Numbered from the stretch's first letter, positions 18,080-26,545 are shown. The stretch is DNA of 54,764 nucleotides from Eisenbergiella tayi (GCF_001881565.1 NZ_MPDJ01000003.1:327537-382300), one strand, 5' to 3'. Made by a program: numbers and translations. The notes: a model not told the origin generated them from the sequence alone.

Positions 18080-19159
18080 TTACTGCAAAGCTTCTTTTAA
18101 TACATCCAGATTGCTTTCCATAATGGAAAGATAGCCGGTGCCTGCAGCGACGTCGTTGGACGTGACGGACTGCATGGAATTAAGCGTTAAAATGTTCTGA
18201 TTTTTTTCTTTGGTATTCTGTATAATCGTCTGTGCTATTTTCTGATCCGATGATTCTATGGTAAGAACGGAGGTAAGGTTGAATTCATCCACTTTATCGG
18301 CCAGGAAGGTGATTGTCCGGAAGCTGGCTTCTGTTTCCGCAGAGCATCCGGCAAATGCGGCATAATAGCTGAGGCCGTAATCATCCACAAGGTATCGGAA
18401 AGGGAATCTGTCGCCAAAGAGCAGTGTTTTCCGGGAGGCGGAATCAACCGCAGACTGATAAGCGGCGTCCAGGGCATCCAGCTTTTCGCTGTAAGAGGTC
18501 AGATTGGACCGGTAATCGGCTGCGTGGTCAGGATCAATTTCTGTCAGGGCGTTGGTGATAGCTTCGCAGAGAACCTTTGCGTTTCTGAGAGACAGCCAAA
18601 CGTGTTCATCGTATTCGGGGCCTTCTTCTTCCTCTTCGTGCTCCTCGTCTTCCCCGTCACCGTGTTCCTCCCCGGCTTCCATGCCTTCTACGATTTCCTC
18701 CTCTTTGACGGCATCGTCCAGCACATCCAGAAGATCAATTACCTTCATATCTTTATTGGCTGCTTCCTGGAGAGCGTCAGACACCCAGCCGTCGGACTCG
18801 CCGCCTACATAAATAAACAGATCGCAGGTGGAAATTTTCAAAATGTCCTGTGCGGTGGGCTGGTAGCTGTGCAGATCGACACCGTTGTCCAGAAGCATAG
18901 TGAGGTCGGCGTTTTCCGCATTGTCTCCGAGAATCTCCCGCACCCAGTCATATTCCGAGAAAATAGTGGTCACGATGTTGAGATGTTTTTCGGGAACGGA
19001 CTGTGCATCGGCTGTTACCATGGCAGAAGAAGCTTCGGAAAAGTCTTCCCCGGAAGATGGGGCAGAAGAGCTTGCGGCAGTATTATCCGCAGAGCTGCCG
19101 CAGGCAATAAGGCCCGTTAAGGCCAGAAGGGCAGCCAGAATAAACATACATTTTTTCAT
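18080..19159 (-). CDS. Zinc-binding lipoprotein of ABC importer (ZnuA/adhesin family)
   Basis: A 359-residue metal-binding lipoprotein with lipobox LIA-C (C20). After a Ser/Ala-rich linker, the family's metal site is seen as GVDLHSYQPT, EYDEHVWLS and later E/D ligands. A His/Asp/Glu-rich loop (HGDGEDEEHEEEEEG, about residues 165-182) precedes the second histidine, the charged flexible loop typical of zinc-specific members, which favours zinc over manganese. AGGTTTT precedes the ATG. First of the three transporter genes, 118 bases downstream of a small Cys/His-rich protein gene. Confidence 0.91.
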   Translation of the reverse strand: MKKCMFILAALLALTGLIACGSSADNTAASSSAPSSGEDFSEASSAMVTADAQSVPEKHLNIVTTIFSEYDWVREILGDNAENADLTMLLDNGVDLHSYQPTAQDILKISTCDLFIYVGGESDGWVSDALQEAANKDMKVIDLLDVLDDAVKEEEIVEGMEAGEEHGDGEDEEHEEEEEGPEYDEHVWLSLRNAKVLCEAITNALTEIDPDHAADYRSNLTSYSEKLDALDAAYQSAVDSASRKTLLFGDRFPFRYLVDDYGLSYYAAFAGCSAETEASFRTITFLADKVDEFNLTSVLTIESSDQKIAQTIIQNTKEKNQNILTLNSMQSVTSNDVAAGTGYLSIMESNLDVLKEALQ

Positions 19160-19210
19160 AGAATAAAAACCTCCATAATTTTGCTGATTAAAAAAGGGTG
19201 CAAAAATAAC

Positions 19211-19257
19211 AGGGTATCTGACTATACCTGCCTGAAAAAAGAGTATAGGATACCCCT
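19211..19257 (-). terminator. Hairpin between the small Cys/His-rich gene and the zinc importer genes
   Basis: GGGTATC and TATAC on the left pair with GTATA and GATACCC on the right (about 19212-19254); read leftward it is followed by TTATTTTT. It could be a partial terminator separating the leader gene from the importer genes. A metal-dependent attenuation role is only a possibility. Confidence 0.55.
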
Positions 19258-19277
19258 GACCGGAAATCGATTTTTAT

Positions 19278-19577
19278 TCAATTATTCAGTCGTACCTTAT
19301 GGCTTACCAGTGAAGCTGCGGGGATGAAGTGAAGAGCCCGCGGGAGAAAAGAAAGAAACAGTAAAATAAGAAATGCCCCGGATACCGCGCCGGAAAATCC
19401 GGTGCCAAGCTGCCGGAGGCTCTGCTCCGCATTATGAACACAGGCACAGACAGGGCAGTCCTCGCCCGTACAGTTATGATTGAGTTCATGACCAATAAAG
19501 GAGATGGAAAAAAGTGTGATGAAAAATATGACCCCACAGATAAGCAGAGCAAGGCTTCTTTGCTTCTTGGTATACAC
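19278..19577 (-). CDS. Small membrane protein with Cys/His cluster, first gene of zinc operon
   Basis: A 99-residue protein beginning at GTG 19577, with AAAGGAGG a few bases upstream. Two membrane segments (LALLICGVIFFITLFSISFI near 8-27 and SGAFLILLFLSFLPRALHFI near 66-86) flank an outside loop HELNHNCTGEDCPVCACVH with three His and four Cys, a likely metal-binding site. A strong sigma-A promoter sits just upstream and the zinc importer genes follow. Function unknown; the context suggests metal sensing, capture or delivery to the importer. Confidence 0.72.
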   Translation of the reverse strand: MYTKKQRSLALLICGVIFFITLFSISFIGHELNHNCTGEDCPVCACVHNAEQSLRQLGTGFSGAVSGAFLILLFLSFLPRALHFIPAASLVSHKVRLNN

Positions 19578-19940
19578 TGTTTTCCTCCTTTCATTGTGAA
19601 TGTCTGAAAGCTGATTTTTTATTATAGCACTTCAGCCGGTAAAGTCAATACGGAACATGGTTGTAATACGGTCGGAAACAAGCTTAAAATGGCAGCGGGC
19701 ATACAGGAAGGCAAGCCTCTGAGGATGGATGGGTATTTATAAAATAAGTTATAAAATGCGTGTATTCCTCACTCATATGCGGGAAAAACCTATTTATTGC
19801 CGCCGTAAACGGTTGTAAAATATAACTGTTTGATGTGTGTCCGGAATGTCAGATGCGCAGAGCGGCATAAGGGACAAGCGGAAATGATAATTTTTAATGT
19901 ATAACATGTGGCGCGGACAGCGCGGAAAAGGAGTGACAGG
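19578..19940. other. Divergent intergenic region between zinc operon and glutaminase-like gene
   Basis: 363 bases. The leftward sigma-A promoter is at 19621-19648. Two CCGTATT copies lie just upstream of it on that strand and could be regulator contacts, but no clear Zur box is seen. For the rightward gene a weaker pair TTGCCG (19797-19802) and TATAAC (19821-19826), 18-base spacer, with the palindrome CCGTaaACGG inside, is a candidate promoter. Confidence 0.45.
19621..19648 (-). promoter_or_regulatory. Sigma-A promoter of the zinc-uptake operon
   Basis: On the minus strand: TTGACT (19643-19648), 16-base spacer, TATAAT (19621-19626), about 44 bases before the GTG start at 19577. Confidence 0.72.
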
Positions 19941-21905
19941 ATGAAGGTAAAAAGGGCAGCCAGCATACCGCTTATTTTGCATGATCCGTATTTCAGCATC
20001 TGGTCCGGAACGGATAAGCTTTATGATTCCGATACCGTACATTGGTGCGGAAAGAGACAGAAAATCAGAGGTTACATAACGATTGACGGGGAAAGCTTCT
20101 GCTTTATGGGGGATAAGGAATTTCATCAGGTGATTCCCCAGACCGGTATAGAGCTTACGGCGACAGGGACAAAATATACCTTTGAAAATGAAAAAGTAAT
20201 ATTGACGGCGGCATTTACCTCCCCGCTTCTGCTTGAGGAACCGGTGCTGGTATCCAGGCCGTGTACTTATGTGGATTTCGAGGTGGAGAGGAAGGCAGGA
20301 GAGGCCGATGTGACCATAGATGTGCAGATCTCGGCGGATCTAGTGCGTTTTACACAGGGAGCGGTAGTGGGAGGCTCTTATCGGACAGATGCCTTTTCCT
20401 ATTCGGTGATGGGGAAGGCTGAGCAGAAACCTCTGGGACACAGCGGGGACAATATCACAATCGACTGGGGATATGTATATCTGGCGGTGCAGGATGCCTT
20501 TTCACAGGTGTGCTTCGATAAGGCAAACGAACAGCTTACGGCTTCGGTGAAGCTGGGAACACAAAGGGGCTGCGGAACGCTCGTGGCAGCCTATGATGAT
20601 CTGCTGTCCATCAACTATTTCGGAGACTGGAAAAAGGCCTATTGGACAGAAACCTATGCCACGATTCTGGATGCGGTGGGAGCCAGCTTTGCGGATAAGG
20701 ACAGTGTACAGGAAAAATGCAGGAAGCTGGATGCAAAGATTGAGGAACAGGCGGCGGCTATCGGCGGCGAGGATTATGTATTGCTTTGCTGCCTGAGCTA
20801 CAGACATTCCATTGCAGCCCATAAGCTGATTGCGGATAAGGACGGCAATCTTGTTTTCCTTTCCAAAGAGAACGATTCTAACGGCTGTCTGGGGACGGTG
20901 GATGTGACCTATCCTTCGGTGCCGCTTTATATGCTTTATAATACGGAATATGTAAAGGGTATGCTGCGTCCGGTATTTACCTTTGCCGCCTGTGATGTAT
21001 GGGAATTTGACTTCGCGCCTCATGATGTGGGACGTTTCCCTTACGCTACAGGCCAGGTGTACGGACTTGCGGGAGAAAAGAGCGGTTCCGCCTTTGACGG
21101 CAGCAACGGAACTGTGTTCCCGTTTTTCTATCAGTATCCTGCCGGAAGCCGGATTTATGATTTTAAATACCAGATGCCGGTGGAGGAATGCGGCAATATG
21201 CTGATACTGACTGCGGCGGTCTGCAAGCTGGACGGTTCACCGGATTTCGCGGCGCCTCATATGGAAGTACTGAAGAAATGGTGTGAATATCTGCTCACCT
21301 ATGGTGCGGATCCGGGGGAACAGCTGTGTACCGATGACTTTGCAGGCCATCTGTCCCATAATGTAAATCTTTCTGCCAAGGCGATCATGGGAATCGAAGC
21401 CTTTGCCCTGCTGGCCCGCCAGATGGGACAGGAAGAGGTTTATAGGGAATATCATGAAAAAGCTGTGAAAATGGCCGGGGATTGGGAAAAGAGGGCCGAT
21501 GCCGGGGATCATACCGCTCTCTCCTTCGGTGACAGGGATTCCTGGAGCCTGAAATATAACCTGGTATGGGATAAATTCTTTGGAAGCAGCCTGTTCCGGG
21601 AAGAGGTGTACCGGAAGGAAATCGATTACTATATTAAAAAGAGTAATGTCTACGGTGTGCCGCTGGATTCCAGGAAGGAATACACAAAGAGCGACTGGAT
21701 TCTCTGGTGTGCTTCCATGACTGACGATAGGAAGAAGGTGGATGCGCTTATCGCTCCTATTGCAGCTTATGTGAACGAGACCCCTTCCAGGGTGCCTTTT
21801 TCTGACTGGTATGAGACTGTTACCGGCGAATACTGCCATTTTATTGCACGAAGCGTGCAGGGCGGGATTTTTATGCCTATGTTGATACATAAGAATGGAA
21901 TTTGA
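19941..21905 (+). CDS. Glutaminase A-like protein (DUF4964/DUF5127/DUF4965/DUF1793 architecture)
   Basis: A 654-residue protein. The N terminus (IPLILHDPYFSIWSGTDKLY) is typical of DUF4964, followed by a DUF5127-like beta domain (to about 280) and a helical DUF4965/DUF1793-like half (NVNLSAKAIMGIEAFALLAR near 480; WDKFFGSSLF near 540). In fungi related proteins are secreted glutaminases; bacterial members often lack proof of activity and resemble glycosidase-type alpha/alpha toroids. No signal peptide, so it is likely cytoplasmic. ATG 19941 has AAGGAG seven bases upstream. Stand-alone gene with a GC-rich hairpin downstream. Confidence 0.8.
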   Translation: MKVKRAASIPLILHDPYFSIWSGTDKLYDSDTVHWCGKRQKIRGYITIDGESFCFMGDKEFHQVIPQTGIELTATGTKYTFENEKVILTAAFTSPLLLEEPVLVSRPCTYVDFEVERKAGEADVTIDVQISADLVRFTQGAVVGGSYRTDAFSYSVMGKAEQKPLGHSGDNITIDWGYVYLAVQDAFSQVCFDKANEQLTASVKLGTQRGCGTLVAAYDDLLSINYFGDWKKAYWTETYATILDAVGASFADKDSVQEKCRKLDAKIEEQAAAIGGEDYVLLCCLSYRHSIAAHKLIADKDGNLVFLSKENDSNGCLGTVDVTYPSVPLYMLYNTEYVKGMLRPVFTFAACDVWEFDFAPHDVGRFPYATGQVYGLAGEKSGSAFDGSNGTVFPFFYQYPAGSRIYDFKYQMPVEECGNMLILTAAVCKLDGSPDFAAPHMEVLKKWCEYLLTYGADPGEQLCTDDFAGHLSHNVNLSAKAIMGIEAFALLARQMGQEEVYREYHEKAVKMAGDWEKRADAGDHTALSFGDRDSWSLKYNLVWDKFFGSSLFREEVYRKEIDYYIKKSNVYGVPLDSRKEYTKSDWILWCASMTDDRKKVDALIAPIAAYVNETPSRVPFSDWYETVTGEYCHFIARSVQGGIFMPMLIHKNGI

Positions 21906-21952
21906 CGGATTCCTTCAGATTGATTGGGGTGGAAGAAGGAATATTTTTTGAA

Positions 21953-21982
21953 CTTGAGCCGGGGCGGCAGTCCCGGCTCAAG
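21953..21982 (+). terminator. GC-rich hairpin after the glutaminase-like gene
   Basis: CTTGAGCCGGG (21953-21963) pairs with CCCGGCTCAAG (21972-21982), loop of 8. The T tail is poor, so it is a likely but not certain terminator. Confidence 0.55.
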
Positions 21983-22070
21983 CTATAGATACAATATCTT
22001 CGTATTGTTGTTATGCATTAATTCATGTTATAATTTTAGTTAAATCAGAAGTCCGGAAGGAGCAGCAATT

Positions 22071-22484
22071 ATGAAAATGCCAAAAGAAAATATGGATATC
22101 AATATGTTTGCCCCCTGCGGAATGAATTGTATGGTCTGTTATAAGCATTGTTATCATAAAAAGCCATGTGCAGGCTGTCTGAACAGTGATACGGGGAAAC
22201 CGGAACATTGCCGTAAATGTAAGATAAAGGATTGCATTGGGCTTAAAGAGGGGAATTACTGCTTTGAATGTTCCGATTATCCCTGCAAGCAGATAAAAAA
22301 TCTTGAGAAAAGCTATAACAAAAGATATCAGGCAAGCCTCATGGAAAACAGTGAATTTGTCCGGGAGCACGGTCTGGAGCTTTTTATGGAAAAGCAAAAA
22401 GAAAAATATACATGTGCTAAGTGCGGCGGTATAATTTCCATTCATGACAGGGAATGCAGCGAGTGTCAGGAAAAGATGAAATGA
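22071..22484 (+). CDS. DUF3795 cysteine-rich protein
   Basis: A 137-residue cytoplasmic protein with many paired cysteines: FAPCGMNCMVCYKHC, KPCAGCL, HCRKCKIKDCIG, CFECSDYPC in the DUF3795 region (residues 12-75), plus a C-terminal zinc-ribbon-like CAKCGG and CSEC pair. The cysteine spacing suggests bound zinc or iron-sulfur clusters; biochemical function is unknown for the family. The C-terminal ribbon is an extra compared with the shortest members. GGAGCAGC precedes the ATG. Confidence 0.82.
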   Translation: MKMPKENMDINMFAPCGMNCMVCYKHCYHKKPCAGCLNSDTGKPEHCRKCKIKDCIGLKEGNYCFECSDYPCKQIKNLEKSYNKRYQASLMENSEFVREHGLELFMEKQKEKYTCAKCGGIISIHDRECSECQEKMK

Positions 22485-22529
22485 TTATATTCTAAATAGA
22501 AGAAAAAAGTATAGTTTACATACAGTCGG

Positions 22530-22554
22530 AGCCTGGGCGGATGCCCCGGCTTTT
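22530..22554 (+). terminator. Terminator after the DUF3795 gene
   Basis: AGCCtGGGC (22530-22538) pairs with GCCCcGGCT (22543-22551) with one mismatch and a 4-base loop, followed by TTT. Confidence 0.65.
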
Positions 22555-22634
22555 GCAGTGCCATATCATCTTATGGAACATGGGATGTGATCCGGTTCCC
22601 GGATAAGCCCATATATGCGATCAGGAGTGAAATA

Positions 22635-23144
22635 ATGGGAAATATAGTTACCAGGCGTTTAAGAATTAAAGAATGGCAGCCTTCAGATGCTCCGGCGTTA
22701 TATGACATTTTTCAGGATCAGGAAATAAGACAAAGTGGGATTTGTTTTTGTTCTTCAATAGAAGAGTGCCAAAGAATAATAGAAAAATGGACAGAAAAGA
22801 ACGAAATGAAGGCCATTTGCAGAAAAGAGGATAATTGTCTCATCGGCTTAATCGGGTTAAATGATATGGGACGGTATGAACAGTATAAAGAACTGGAATA
22901 TGCCATTGCGGCAGATTACAGGAGAAACGGTTATGGAGCGGAGGCGGTCAGAGGCATGCTGGATTTTGGCTTTCGAAAGCTTGATTTATCAGTAATTGCG
23001 GCATGGGTTCATGCTGCTAATATTAAAAGTGCACGTGTGCTGGAAAAGTGTGGATTTACACTGGAGGGACGGCTGAGAAGACATGGCCGTGACAGAGGAG
23101 ACACATTGTGTTATTCCATATTGTCTGAAGAATTTCTTAATTGA
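22635..23144 (+). CDS. GNAT acetyltransferase (RimJ/RimL type)
   Basis: A 169-residue N-acetyltransferase. The N terminus TRRLRIKEWQPSDA matches the RimJ/L group, the acetyl-CoA loop is YRRNGYGAEAVRGML and the C-terminal part has AANIKSARVLEKCGFTLEGR, the usual motif B. ATG 22635 follows AGGAGTGA with a 6-7 base gap; the longer reading from 22587 contains this site. Substrate unknown; relatives acetylate ribosomal proteins or small amines. Confidence 0.87.
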   Translation: MGNIVTRRLRIKEWQPSDAPALYDIFQDQEIRQSGICFCSSIEECQRIIEKWTEKNEMKAICRKEDNCLIGLIGLNDMGRYEQYKELEYAIAADYRRNGYGAEAVRGMLDFGFRKLDLSVIAAWVHAANIKSARVLEKCGFTLEGRLRRHGRDRGDTLCYSILSEEFLN

Positions 23145-23146
23145 AA

Positions 23147-23178
23147 ACAAGGCGGTTTTGAATAGGAATCCGCCTTGT
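23147..23178. terminator. Terminator between convergent GNAT and Yip1-like genes
   Basis: ACAAGGCGG (23147-23155) pairs with CCGCCTTGT (23170-23178), 14-base loop, with an A-rich left flank and an A/T-rich right flank. Confidence 0.6.
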
Positions 23179-23237
23179 CATATTACATCTGCAGAATGTA
23201 TAAATTCAATAATCGCATTTCCTGTACATTATCCTGT

Positions 23238-23798
23238 TTATATGATTGGAGTCTTTAATCCTATATACCCATTGAATGCTGTTAAAAAAGCAATCATTAC
23301 CGCGTTTACTAAAAAAGCGCCTGCCAGTTTGCCTCCCTGTAAGGCGGCTGCTTCCTTCAGGAAAATGATATACAGGATAATCTTCCAAATCAGGATTCCC
23401 ACAAAAACAATGCTGAGAACCATGCTCCACAGCAGGCTGTTCCAGAATACATAGAAATAGGCTTCTGTGACTGCCACGATAAAGGAACAAAGGATGTTGG
23501 GGAAAAAGGATAGTCCCCATGTGTTAATGTAAACCGATAATGCGGTCTTGCTTCCGAAGCATTTACAGATAAGCCACAGTATACAGCTTATCAGCAGATA
23601 GCCTGCGATCCCCCATAGGGCAGTACGGAATATGTGAAATAAATCAGCATGATATCCCGGATTGGAAAAATGATGCAGAATCGGGTCGAAGACAGTGACT
23701 ATAATAATTGTGGCTGCCACAAACAGCCAGGCTATAGCTCTGCTTTGCCGCCGGTAAGCGTCGGCTGGCCTGTTTAGGGCTTCTAAAAAGTTCTTCAT
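23238..23798 (-). CDS. Yip1-like multi-spanning membrane protein
   Basis: A 186-residue protein with an N-terminal cytoplasmic part (NFLEALNRPADAYRRQS) and about five membrane segments (AWLFVAATIIIVTVFDPIL; GIAGYLLISCILWLICKCF; and three more). The pattern resembles Yip1-family membrane proteins found beside sigma-factor genes. It is the last gene of the leftward operon that includes a sigma factor; three bases separate it from the gene before. Role unknown. Confidence 0.68.
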   Translation of the reverse strand: MKNFLEALNRPADAYRRQSRAIAWLFVAATIIIVTVFDPILHHFSNPGYHADLFHIFRTALWGIAGYLLISCILWLICKCFGSKTALSVYINTWGLSFFPNILCSFIVAVTEAYFYVFWNSLLWSMVLSIVFVGILIWKIILYIIFLKEAAALQGGKLAGAFLVNAVMIAFLTAFNGYIGLKTPII

Positions 23799-23801
23799 AA
23801 T

Positions 23802-24068
23802 TTAGCCTCCGAATATGCTTAAAAACAAATTTGTGTATTTAGTTCCGAATAAGAGGGTGCATATCACCGTTTGTACGGTGGAAATACCGAAAGCGAATCT
23901 CCATGGATAGATAGTAATAATGCCGCGGAGCTTATCCCAAAGAGAAGCTTTTTTTCCTCCTTCTGACAAAATATAGTTCAGCATGTTATCCTTCTGCCGT
24001 TTTGTTGGCTGTTCGATTTCGTTCAGCGTATCAAATGCGTTTTTCAATGAGTCTTTATTCTCAGTCAT
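23802..24068 (-). CDS. Small single-pass membrane protein, candidate anti-sigma factor
   Basis: An 88-residue protein beginning MTENKDSLKNAFDTLNEIEQ, with a helical cytoplasmic N terminus (to about residue 50) and hydrophobic segments at about 55-72 and 76-86. The start at 24068 overlaps the end of the sigma-factor gene by eight bases and has GGAGG upstream. Position and layout suggest an anti-sigma factor, but no zinc-binding HxxxCxxC motif is present. Confidence 0.65.
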   Translation of the reverse strand: MTENKDSLKNAFDTLNEIEQPTKRQKDNMLNYILSEGGKKASLWDKLRGIITIYPWRFAFGISTVQTVICTLLFGTKYTNLFLSIFGG

Positions 24069-24606
24069 TTGGTACCTCCATTTCCCGATATTGTCTGATA
24101 AATGCGCTTCTGGCCCGTCCGAGCATGCTTTCCACGGACTTGGGGGATTTATCAACAATTCGTGCAATTTGTTTCACACTGATTTCCTCAATATATTTGA
24201 GTGAGAGTAATATCTGATACTGCTTCGGCAGCTGGCTTAGACATTCCCTTACCTGCCGGTTCTCAAAGGTAACCTGCATACAGATATCGATATTCTGCTT
24301 CGGGTCACTTAACTGATCGGACAGCTGATCATCCAGGGGAAGGATTTCCGTCTTTTGGCTATATTGTCTTCGGTAATAGTCAAACAGTTTGTTTTGGGCT
24401 ATTTTGAAAATCCACGTTTTTTCTGAAGACAGTCCTTTAAAACCCCATAACCCTTTAAAAACATCGAGAAAAATATCCTGTGTCAGATCCTCGGCCAGAG
24501 GAACATCAAAACCGGTACGCAGTAGAACATACTGATATACTTCGTCCACATGTTTTCTGTATATTGAGATGAAACGCCGTTCTCTTGCTTCTTTAGCCTG
24601 GTTCAT
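24061..24606 (-). CDS. ECF-type sigma-70 factor
   Basis: A 181-residue sigma factor. Region 2 (about residues 10-80) includes VPLAEDLTQDIFLDVFKGLW and KTWIFKIAQNKLFDYYR; region 4 (about 120-175) includes LPKQYQILLSLKYIEEISVK and RIVDKSPKSVESMLGRAR. Start 24606 has GAGGTG upstream at a good distance. The preceding lipoprotein gene ends 11 bases upstream and the next gene overlaps, so all four leftward genes form one operon. Probably answers a cell-envelope signal. Confidence 0.88.
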   Translation of the reverse strand: MNQAKEARERRFISIYRKHVDEVYQYVLLRTGFDVPLAEDLTQDIFLDVFKGLWGFKGLSSEKTWIFKIAQNKLFDYYRRQYSQKTEILPLDDQLSDQLSDPKQNIDICMQVTFENRQVRECLSQLPKQYQILLSLKYIEEISVKQIARIVDKSPKSVESMLGRARSAFIRQYREMEVPND

Positions 24607-24617
24607 AGGCATACACC

Positions 24618-25025
24618 TCATTTTACGGTAATTTCTGTCGAGATTAGAAGCTCATTATTGTAGAATACTTCAAATTGTAAGCTTCCCTTCTTTACATCGT
24701 CAGCTTCCAGCCGGTAGATAACAGCGCCGGATTTATCTGTGATTGTTTCCTGCGTGTCGGATTTTATTTCTTCTCCGTTCAGGTACCATTTTCCCGTATA
24801 TTCCATACCTTTTGGAGATTCAATAAAGTAAATGCTGGCATAGATGTCTGTTCCGGCAGAAACCTGTTCCGGCTGTACGGCATCTTCAATATCCTCTTTT
24901 GCTGTGTATGGTTCATTTGATACAACAAGGCTTTCGACGGTATTGAGCTGTCCGCATCCGGTGAGAAAAATGGTAATCATTGCAAGTGCAAAACATGGCC
25001 GGAATATTTTTTCGAGCGCTTTCAT
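24618..25025 (-). CDS. Small lipoprotein of the sigma-factor operon
   Basis: A 135-residue lipoprotein with signal MKALEKIFRPCFALAMITIF and lipobox LTG-C (C24). The mature part has a beta-rich domain with KGMEYTGKWYLNGEEI and EITVK, resembling an Ig-like fold, without a recognised family. Start 25025 has GGAGG upstream; a longer reading from 25145 would hide the lipobox. First gene of the operon, so possibly the outside sensor or cargo of the sigma system. Confidence 0.7.
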   Translation of the reverse strand: MKALEKIFRPCFALAMITIFLTGCGQLNTVESLVVSNEPYTAKEDIEDAVQPEQVSAGTDIYASIYFIESPKGMEYTGKWYLNGEEIKSDTQETITDKSGAVIYRLEADDVKKGSLQFEVFYNNELLISTEITVK

Positions 25026-25415
25026 TGTGCAGTTGCCTCCTTTTTCGTTTTTTGTGTAAACAAAGCCATATCTCCTTTCCGGAGCTGATTTACAGTTCCT
25101 AAAAGGGTAGTCGTATAGAAGCCTGAAATCATTCGCATGATTCAAAAATATTTACTGAAGGGATAATCACGATGAAATTTTTCTGACAAATATATGTATT
25201 TGAACATACATGAAGGAATGAGAGTACGGGGCAGCAGCCATAGAAATAAGCTGCTTCTGAAATAATGATTGCGGCATATTTGTTGACATTAACAAATATG
25301 TCCACTAAAATTTTAAGTAAGTAATTATGGTTTATCTTATGACAGCTTGATTTAACTTCAGGATTACTCTTAATTTTGAATTACATATTTATTCAGCTAT
25401 GAAGGGAGGTAAGAT
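25026..25415. other. Divergent intergenic region, sigma operon and GNAT-TM gene
   Basis: 390 bases. On the right side it holds a clear promoter/operator for the GNAT-TM gene (25275-25311) followed by a leader of about 100 bases. Toward the left, an imperfect inverted repeat near 25122-25142 (TGAAATCAT / ATGATTCA) and a small CTCC/GGAG hairpin near 25072-25084 precede the lipoprotein gene. No coding ORF. Confidence 0.5.
25275..25311 (+). promoter_or_regulatory. Promoter with perfect palindromic operator for the GNAT-TM gene
   Basis: TTGACA (25283-25288), 17-base spacer, TAAAAT (25306-25311). The perfect inverted repeat CATATTTGTT (25275-25284) and AACAAATATG (25291-25300), 6-base spacer, covers the -35 box, so a bound repressor would block polymerase. 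The cognate regulator is not evident nearby. Confidence 0.72.
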
Positions 25416-26510
25416 ATGGAAATAATTGAGGTTTCAGACAGAACGCCGGAATTAATGGAACAGCTTCTTATTATTTGGGAAAATTCTGTAAAAGAAACGC
25501 ATTTGTTCTTAAGCGAAGCGGAAATTGCTGATATCAGGAAATGTGTTCCCCAGGCATTAGCGGGCGTGCCCCATTTAATTGTGGCAAAGGATGATGCAAA
25601 TGAGCCGGTTGCATTTATGGGGATTGATAACAGGAGACTGGAAATGCTGTTTGTAAGCCCGCAAATGCGGGGGCAGGGTGTTGGAAAGAAGCTTGTTCTC
25701 TATGGAATTAAAGAATATGCGGTCAACGAAGTAACGGTAAATGAACAGAATCCGCAGGCAACAGGCTTTTATGAACATATTGGTTTCAGAGTTTACAGAA
25801 AGACAGATATGGACGAACAGGGAAAGCCTTATCCGCTCCTATATATGAAATTGTATATGGATTCAGAGACTGCAGGGAAGAAGAGAAAAAAAGCAGTGAC
25901 GGCAGTGTTTATCGTTGCCGCCGCAGTTGTAGTGGGAGTGGCGGCAGCCGTAGTTTTTTTAATCTCTCTTTTTACAGAGAAAAATGTAGTCACTGATATC
26001 AGGGAATATGAGAAATATTTTGGGCCGCAGGGGATACATCAGTCGAAAAATACGGATGCATGGGAGAAAACCAGGGAATCCTATCTGGTTCTGAATTATA
26101 TATTTCCTGAAAAGCTGCCTGAGTCGGCGGATGTGGAAGCTTTCTATTATGAATATTATAATCCATGGGATCCCTGTTATCTGTGTTATCTGGTATATAG
26201 CTGTGATGAGGAAGACTATAAAGCGGAAACGGAACGTCTGAGGCAAATCAGTATGCCCAAGGATTATTTGATTTACGGCTCAACCGGATTTCCTTATCCG
26301 CTGCTTGCCGTGGATAGCAGCAGCTATGGTTATATATATGCCATGACAGATGAGGCTCAGAATAAAATAATCTATGTGGAATTAACCTTCTGTAATTATT
26401 TCACGGATATTCATTATGAGAGGGTGATACCAAAGGAACATCTTCCGATAGGGTTTGATGCGAAATCGGGTAATCCATACAGGGAGGAGTATTTGTCTCA
26501 GTTAAAATAA
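25416..26510 (+). CDS. GNAT acetyltransferase fused to membrane anchor and extracytoplasmic domain
   Basis: A 364-residue protein in three parts. Residues 1-145 are a GNAT domain (acetyl-CoA loop VSPQMRGQGVGKKLVLYGIK; NPQATGFYEHIGFRVYRKTD). Residues about 157-187 are a basic patch KKRKK and one long membrane segment. Residues about 190-364 are an outside domain rich in Tyr/Glu/Pro (SESADVEAFYYEYYNPWDPC-like region, CYLCYLVYSCDEED) of no recognised family. AGGGAGG precedes the ATG. The fusion places an acetyltransferase at the membrane with a possible sensing part outside. Substrate unknown. Confidence 0.75.
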   Translation: MEIIEVSDRTPELMEQLLIIWENSVKETHLFLSEAEIADIRKCVPQALAGVPHLIVAKDDANEPVAFMGIDNRRLEMLFVSPQMRGQGVGKKLVLYGIKEYAVNEVTVNEQNPQATGFYEHIGFRVYRKTDMDEQGKPYPLLYMKLYMDSETAGKKRKKAVTAVFIVAAAVVVGVAAAVVFLISLFTEKNVVTDIREYEKYFGPQGIHQSKNTDAWEKTRESYLVLNYIFPEKLPESADVEAFYYEYYNPWDPCYLCYLVYSCDEEDYKAETERLRQISMPKDYLIYGSTGFPYPLLAVDSSSYGYIYAMTDEAQNKIIYVELTFCNYFTDIHYERVIPKEHLPIGFDAKSGNPYREEYLSQLK

Positions 26511-26515
26511 AAGGG

Positions 26516-26545
26516 ACGGCCGCACTTCAACAACAGTGCGGCCGT
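26516..26545. terminator. Terminator between convergent GNAT-TM and Bce permease genes
   Basis: A perfect 11-bp stem ACGGCCGCACT (26516-26526) with AGTGCGGCCGT (26535-26545), 8-base loop, then TTCTG. Confidence 0.72.
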
